In this document: in pieces, positions 59,074 through 64,000 of the stretch
How positions within the stretch are numbered: position 1 is the stretch's first letter
Layout: the number at the start of each line of letters is the position of its first letter
From: Phytohabitans flavus
Lineage (GTDB): Bacteria; Actinomycetota; Actinomycetes; Mycobacteriales; Micromonosporaceae
DNA: 64,000 nucleotides
Direction of reading: 5' to 3'
NCBI RefSeq assembly: GCF_011764545.1
Contig: NZ_AP022870.1
Location: forward strand, 4,200,001-4,264,000
Made by a program: the position numbers and the translations under genes
The notes under the pieces: generated by a model
Seen by the model: the letters and a program-made list of their open reading frames with translations, nothing else
Told to the model about the DNA's origin: nothing
The model's database searches: none

Positions 59074-59157
59074 GGTTGGCTTGTGTATCGCGGAGGGTGA
59101 GGCCGCGGGAGCAGCGGTCCGGACCACGGCGAGCGTCGCGGTAGCGCTTGCCAAGAT
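59074..59157 (-). repeat. R1 repeat, full-length copy
   Basis: On the minus strand: GCGCTACCGCGACGCTCGCC, GTGGTCCGGACCGCTGCTCC, CGCGGCCTCACCCTCC, GCGATACACAAGCC. It is unpaired and lies upstream of the giant enzyme gene. Confidence 0.85.
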
Positions 59158-59192
59158 TTCCAACTACTCGAAAGCCGACACCGTCTAGTTCG

Positions 59193-59203
59193 AAATTTTC
59201 GTC
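59193..59203. promoter_or_regulatory. CGAAA-N-TTTCG operator
   Basis: CGAAATTTTCG matches the CGAAA-N-TTTCG sites known upstream of streptomycete xylanase and related glycosidase genes, and lies 232 bp before a secreted glycoside enzyme. Confidence 0.5.
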
Positions 59204-59434
59204 GGTCTATTGGCTTCTTGCAGTCATCGGCGTTAATCTGTCGGCCAACACGCGGCTGACACGCAGCCGCAACATCGCAGTAAACGTGGCCGGCTCACGC
59301 CGAGAACCCCGGCCGCGCACCCCACAACGCCCGGTGGCCGCGGACGCCGGGCCCAACCCCCACGTGCCCCGCAGACCTCGCGCCCCCACCCGCGGCGGCT
59401 CGGCGAGCCGTCGCGCCCGTACCCGGGAGATCCC

Positions 59435-62400
59435 ATGGTGCGTTCTGGCCGTCGCCGTACCCTCTATACCGCCCTGGCCTCGCTAGCGGCCGTCGTCGTG
59501 AGCCTCCTCGTCGCGCCCCCGCCGGCGCAGGCGGCCGCGTACTCCGTCCTCGTCTTCTCCAAGACCACCGGCTTCCGGCACGACTCGATCCCGGCCGGCA
59601 TCGCCGCGATCCAGCAGCTCGGCACCGCCAACGACTTCACAGTGGACACCACAGAGGACGGTGCCGCGTTCACCGACGCCAACCTGGCGCGGTACGCCGC
59701 GGTCATCTGGCTCTCCACCACGGGTGACGTGCTCGACGCCACCCAGCAGTCCGCGTTCGAGCGGTACATCCGAAGTGGACGCGGATACGTGGGCGTCCAC
59801 GCGGCGGCCGACACCGAGTACGGCTGGAGCTGGTACGGCGGCCTCGTCGGCGCCTACTTCGCCTCGCACCCGGCCAACCAGACCGCCACCGTGAAGGTGG
59901 AGGACCCGGCGCACCCGTCCACGTCGCACCTGCCGGCGCGCTGGTCCCGCTTCGACGAGTGGTACAACTTCCAGTCCAACCCGCGCAGCTCGGCACACGT
60001 GCTGGCCAGCCTGGACGAATCCACGTACACGCCGGGCGCCGGCGCGATGGGCGCGGACCACCCGACCGCCTGGTGCAAGACGTACGACGGCGGCCGCTCC
60101 TGGTACACCGGCGGCGGGCACACCAACGAGGCGTTCGCGGACGCGGCGTTCCGGCAGCACCTGCTCGGCGGCATCCAGACCGCGGCCGGCGTGGTGAGCG
60201 GCGACTGCGCCGCCGCGCAGACCAGCAGCTTCGAGAAGGTGACGCTGGACAGCAACACCAACAACCCGATGGAGCTCGACGTCGCGCCGGACGGCCGCGT
60301 CTTCTACGTCGAGCGGGACGGCCGGGTCCGCGTCATCAAGCCGGACACCCAGACCACCGTCACGGCCGCGACGATCCCGGTCTTCACGGGGAACGAGGAC
60401 GGCCTGCTCGGCATCGTGCTCGACCCGGCGTTCGCCACGAACCGCTGGGTGTACCTCTACTACGCGCCCAACGGCGGCGCGGCCCGCAACGTGCTCTCCC
60501 GCTTCACCGTCAACGGCGACACGCTCGACCTGGCCAGCGAGCGGATCCTGCTCCAGGTGAACACCCAGCGCAACACGTGCTGCCACGCGGGCGGGAGCAT
60601 GACGTTCGACGGCGCCGGCAACCTCTTCCTGGCCACCGGCGACAACACGAACCCGTTCGAGTCCGGCGGGTACACGCCGATCGACGAGCGGTCCGGGCGG
60701 CAGGACTTCGACGCCCAGCGCTCCTCCGGCAACACCAACGACCTGCGGGGCAAGGTGCTGCGCATCAAGCCGCAGGCGGACGGCACGTACACGATCCCGT
60801 CCGGCAACCTCTTCGCGCCGGGCACCGCGCAGACCCGGTCGGAGATCTACGCGATGGGGCTGCGCAACCCGTTCCGGATCGGTACCGACCCGCGCAACAA
60901 CGTGCTGTACGTCGCCGACTACGGACCGGACGCCGGGCAGTCCAACGCGGACCGCGGACCGGGCAACACCGTCGAGTGGAACATCGTGCCGCAGGCCGCC
61001 AACCTCGGCTGGCCGTACTGCACCGGGCAGAACGCCGCCTACCGCGACTACACGTTCCCGTCCGGGCCGAGCGGGCCGGCGTTCAACTGCGCCGCCCCGG
61101 TCAACAACTCCCCCAACAACACCGGCCTGACCAACCTGCCGCCGGTGCAGCCGGCCACTGTGGACTACGACTACGACGGCAACCCGCGCTTCCCGGAGAT
61201 CGGGGGCGGCGGCGCGCCGATGGGCGGCCCGGTCTACCGGTACGACCCGGCGCTGGTCAGCTCGCGCAAGTGGCCGGCGTACTTCGACGGCAAGGCGCTC
61301 TTCGGTGAGTGGAACCAGAACAAGATGTACACGATGCAGGTGACGCCGGACGGGCGTTCCCTTGTGGACATCAACCAGCTCCTCACCGGCATGTCGACGA
61401 TCCGCCCGATGGACTTCGAGTTCGGGCCGGACGGCGCGATGTACCTCATCGAGTGGGGCACCGGCTTCGGCGGCAACAACGACGACTCGGGCGTGTACCG
61501 GATCGACTACCGCAACCTCGACCCGGCCCCGATCGCCCAGGCCGCCGGCACGCCGACGAGCGGGCGGACGCCGCTGACGGTGCAGTTCTCCAGCGCCGGC
61601 TCGCGCGATCCGGACGGGCAGCCGGTCACGTACTCGTGGACGTTCGGCGACGGCGGCACCTCGACCGCGGCGAACCCCAGCCACACGTACACGGCGAACG
61701 GCAACTTCACCGCCCAGCTCACCGTGCGCGACCCGGGCGGCCGTACCGCCGTCGCGAACGTGCCGATCACGGTCGGCAACACCGCGCCGACGGTGACGCT
61801 GACCGCACCGCCCAACGGCGGGTTCTTCGACTGGGGCAACCAGATCGACTACACCGTCACGGTCACCGACCCCGAGGACGGCACGATCGACTGCTCCCGG
61901 GTGGTGCTCCAGTACTCGTTCGGCCACGACGAGCACGCCCACCCGATCCAGCAGGCGACCGGCTGTAGCGGGCGGATCCAGACGTCGCAGGCCGGCGGGC
62001 ACGACGCGGACGCGAACATCTTCGCCGTCCTCGAGGCCACGTACACCGACCGCGGCGGCGCGGGCGGCAGCGCGGCGCTGACCGGCCGCTCACTGATCCA
62101 GCTCCAGCCGAAGCGGAAGCAGGCCGAGTACTTCTCGGCGACCGGCCGGGTGGCCGGCGCGCCCACCGGCGGCACCGCGGGCGTGCAGCGGGAGACGACA
62201 AGCGACCCGCAGGGCGGCTTCCAGAACATCGCGTTCGTCGAGAACGGCGACTGGTGGTCGTTCGCGCCCACCAACCTGACGAACATCACCTCGGTACGGC
62301 TGCGGGCGGCCTCGGCCAACGGCGCCGGCACCGTCGAGGTGCGCGGCGGCTCCACGACCGGCCCGCTGCTCGGCTCGGCCGCGGTCCCGAACACCGGCGG

Positions 62401-64000
62401 CTGGCAGTCCTACGTGGACGTCAACATCCCGCTGTCCGCCAGCACCGCCACCCAGCAGCTCTACTTCATCGCCCGGTCCGCCGCCGGCACACCGGCCGGC
62501 ACCGCGCTGGTGAACGTCAACTGGGTCGACTTCGTCGGCTCGGGAGTCGGGGTCAACGACCCGCAGGCGCCGCTGTCCCGCAACGTCCACCTCTTCTACT
62601 ACCCGTGGTACGGCAGCCCGTCGGTCAACGGCAGCTACCGCCACTGGCAGCAGGGCGGCCACACCCGCCGAACGACATCGGCGCGAACCTCTACCCGACG
62701 CTCGGCACGTACGACTCCGGTGACTTCGCCGGCGCGGTCGCGCAGCACATGAGCTGGATCCGGCAGTCCGGCGCGGGCGTGATCGTGTACAGCTGGTGGG
62801 GCCAGAACTCGTACGAGGACCAGCTCGCGATGGGCGTGCTCAACGCCGCCCAGCAGCAGGGCATCAAGGTCGCCTGGCACCTGGAGCCGTACGCCGGGCG
62901 GACCGCCGCCTCGACGGTCGCGGACATCAACTACATCAACACCCGGTACGGCTCGCACCCGGCGTTCTTCAAGTCGGCCGAGCACAACAACAAGGCCGTC
63001 TTCTACGTCTTCGAGAGCCTCAACATCGCGGACTGGACGGCACTGGACCAGGTCACGGCCAGCAACATCGTCCTGGCGCAGACCACCGACACCTCGAAGA
63101 TCGCCCACTTCTCCGGCATGTTCACCTACGACGCGATCGCCGCGACGACCGCGCCGGGCTGGGAGAACGCCGGCGAGTACGCGAAGGCGAACGGCCTGAT
63201 CTGGGCACCGTCGCTCGGCCCCGGCTACATCGACGACCGAGCGGTGCCCGGCAACACCACCCCGACGCTGGCCCGCAACAACGGCGCCACGTACGACCAG
63301 GTGTGGAACAACGCCCTCGACCCGACCAAGGGCGGCGTGCCGACCTGGGTCTCGGTCACCTCGTTCAACGAGTGGCACGAGGGTTCGACGATCGAGCCGG
63401 CCGACTCCACGCCGCCGTCCGGGTTCGGGTACGAGACCTACGACGGTGCGTACGGCAAGACCGGCGCCGCCGCGGAGACCGCGTACCTGGAGCGGACCGC
63501 GTTCTGGACGGCCGAGTTCGAGCGGCGGCGCACCGGTACCGGCGGCGGGCTCGTCGCCGACCCGGCGAGCGTGGCGTTCGGCAACCAGGACGTGAACACC
63601 ACCAGCGCCGCGCGGCCGGTGACGATCCGCAACACCGGCACGTCGGCGGTCTCGCTCTCCGGGGTGACGGTCACCGGCGACTTCGCCCAGACCAACAACT
63701 GTGGTACCAGCCTCGCGGCCGGCGCCACGTGCACGGTGAACGTCACGTTCCGGCCCACGGCGGCGGGCAACCGCACCGGCGTGCTCACGGTCGGCTCCGT
63801 GACCGTCGGCCTGTCCGGTACCGGTACCACCCCGAGCGGTGGCAACCTGGCGGCCGGCAAGCCGGTGACCGCGACGAGCTCGCAGGGCGGCTTCCCGGCG
63901 GGCAACGCGGTCGACGGCAACGCGGGCAGTTACTGGGAGAGCGCCAACAACGCGTTCCCGCAGTCGCTGACGGTCGACCTGGGCGCGTCGGTCAACACCA
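59435..64000 (+). CDS. Giant secreted enzyme: ThuA, sugar dehydrogenase, PKD, CBM6-like, GH99-like, F5/8C; partial
   Basis: More than 1520 residues are visible and the gene leaves the window. After a signal peptide (RTLYTALASLAAVVVSLL, cleavage near AQA) come: a ThuA-like domain (SVLVFSKTTGFRHDSIP, YVGVHAAADTEYGWSWYGGLVGAYF; to about 60200); a PQQ-type sugar dehydrogenase propeller (DVAPDGRVFYVERDGRV, MTFDGAGNLFLATGDN, NPFRIGTDPRNNVLYVADYG; to about 61520); PKD (YSWTFGDGGTSTAANPSHTY); a CBM6-like domain (about 62110-62560); a GH99-like domain (NVHLFYYPWYGSP, VYSWWGQNSYEDQL, SFNEWHEGSTIEP; to about 63520); an ASH-type beta domain; and F5/8C (NLAAGKPVTATSSQGGF). The frame breaks at the C3 run 62664-62666; one more C restores GH99. 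It should act on polysaccharide outside the cell. Confidence 0.85.

Larger units (their letters stand above)
58926..59434. other. Intergenic region upstream of the giant enzyme gene
   Basis: About 510 bp without a supported gene. It holds an R1 copy, a GGCCGGC/GCCGGCC hairpin near 59054-59070 and the CGAAATTTTCG site. The last 200 bp is GC-rich and shows no further structure I can support. Confidence 0.4.

Overview
The window is about 70% GC with dense short-spaced genes, many GTG starts, mycothiol-type and ECF42-type proteins, a KdpE/TetR/MFS-rich gene set and large secreted carbohydrate enzymes with CBM2, PKD and F5/8C modules. This points to a filamentous actinobacterium, most likely Micromonosporaceae (Actinoplanes, Micromonospora or a relative). 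This is inferred from gene content; no rRNA or marker gene is present. I see no tRNA, rRNA, CRISPR array, prophage or conjugative module.

Layout. 1-9.2 kb: the start of a secreted rhamnogalacturonan lyase, an alpha/beta hydrolase, an AhpD-like protein, a lipoprotein, a stand-alone condensation-domain protein, an M36 metalloprotease and a universal stress protein. 9.9-20.7 kb: an ATP-dependent DNA ligase, a K+ channel next to an orphan KdpE regulator, a three-zinc-ribbon protein, a miniature transposon wedged between two stop codons, a papain-like candidate, a mycothiol-dependent isomerase, a fragmented membrane protein, an ECF42 sigma factor and a MOSC protein. 20-26 kb: a TetR regulator divergent from an oxidoreductase, two drug-type MFS exporters and a lipoprotein. 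26-28 kb: an IS5-family element and repeats. 28-34 kb: a vanadium haloperoxidase, an EEP-family nuclease, a Nudix protein and a GH3-CBM2 beta-glucosidase. 34.7-37.9 kb: a light-response island (B12-type MerR regulator divergent from phytoene synthase and photolyase). 38-51 kb: an RTX-like secreted protein, a flavin monooxygenase with a divergent TetR, GNAT, a HEAT protein, NAD-dependent DNA ligase, a CopC-like protein, an ABC exporter and an MFS exporter with their TetR. 51.8-54.2 kb: a NarL-type two-component system. 54.2-58.8 kb: a translationally coupled, Weimberg-like sugar-acid operon (FAH-type dehydratase, aldehyde dehydrogenase, sugar dehydrogenase), then ADP-ribosylglycohydrolase and an RpiB-like isomerase. 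59.4-64 kb: a giant secreted multidomain enzyme (ThuA, sugar dehydrogenase, PKD, CBM6-like, GH99-like, F5/8C) running off the edge.

The main unexplained signal is non-coding. Twelve copies of a 65-80 bp palindromic repeat (called R1 here) sit only between genes. Some are inverted pairs around strongly structured cargo, and three are half-copies that all break at the same central palindrome GGTCYRGACC. Three more hairpin families (R2, R3, R4) recur nearby, and the IS element sits at the apex of an R2 hairpin. Together these look like a modular mobile-palindrome system whose mobiliser is not in the window.

A caution on gene integrity: nine genes contain in total about fifteen frameshifts. Each is explained by exactly one missing base in a short G or C run. 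That fits undercalled homopolymers in the assembly better than gene decay, so the frameshifted genes below should be treated as probably intact in the organism.
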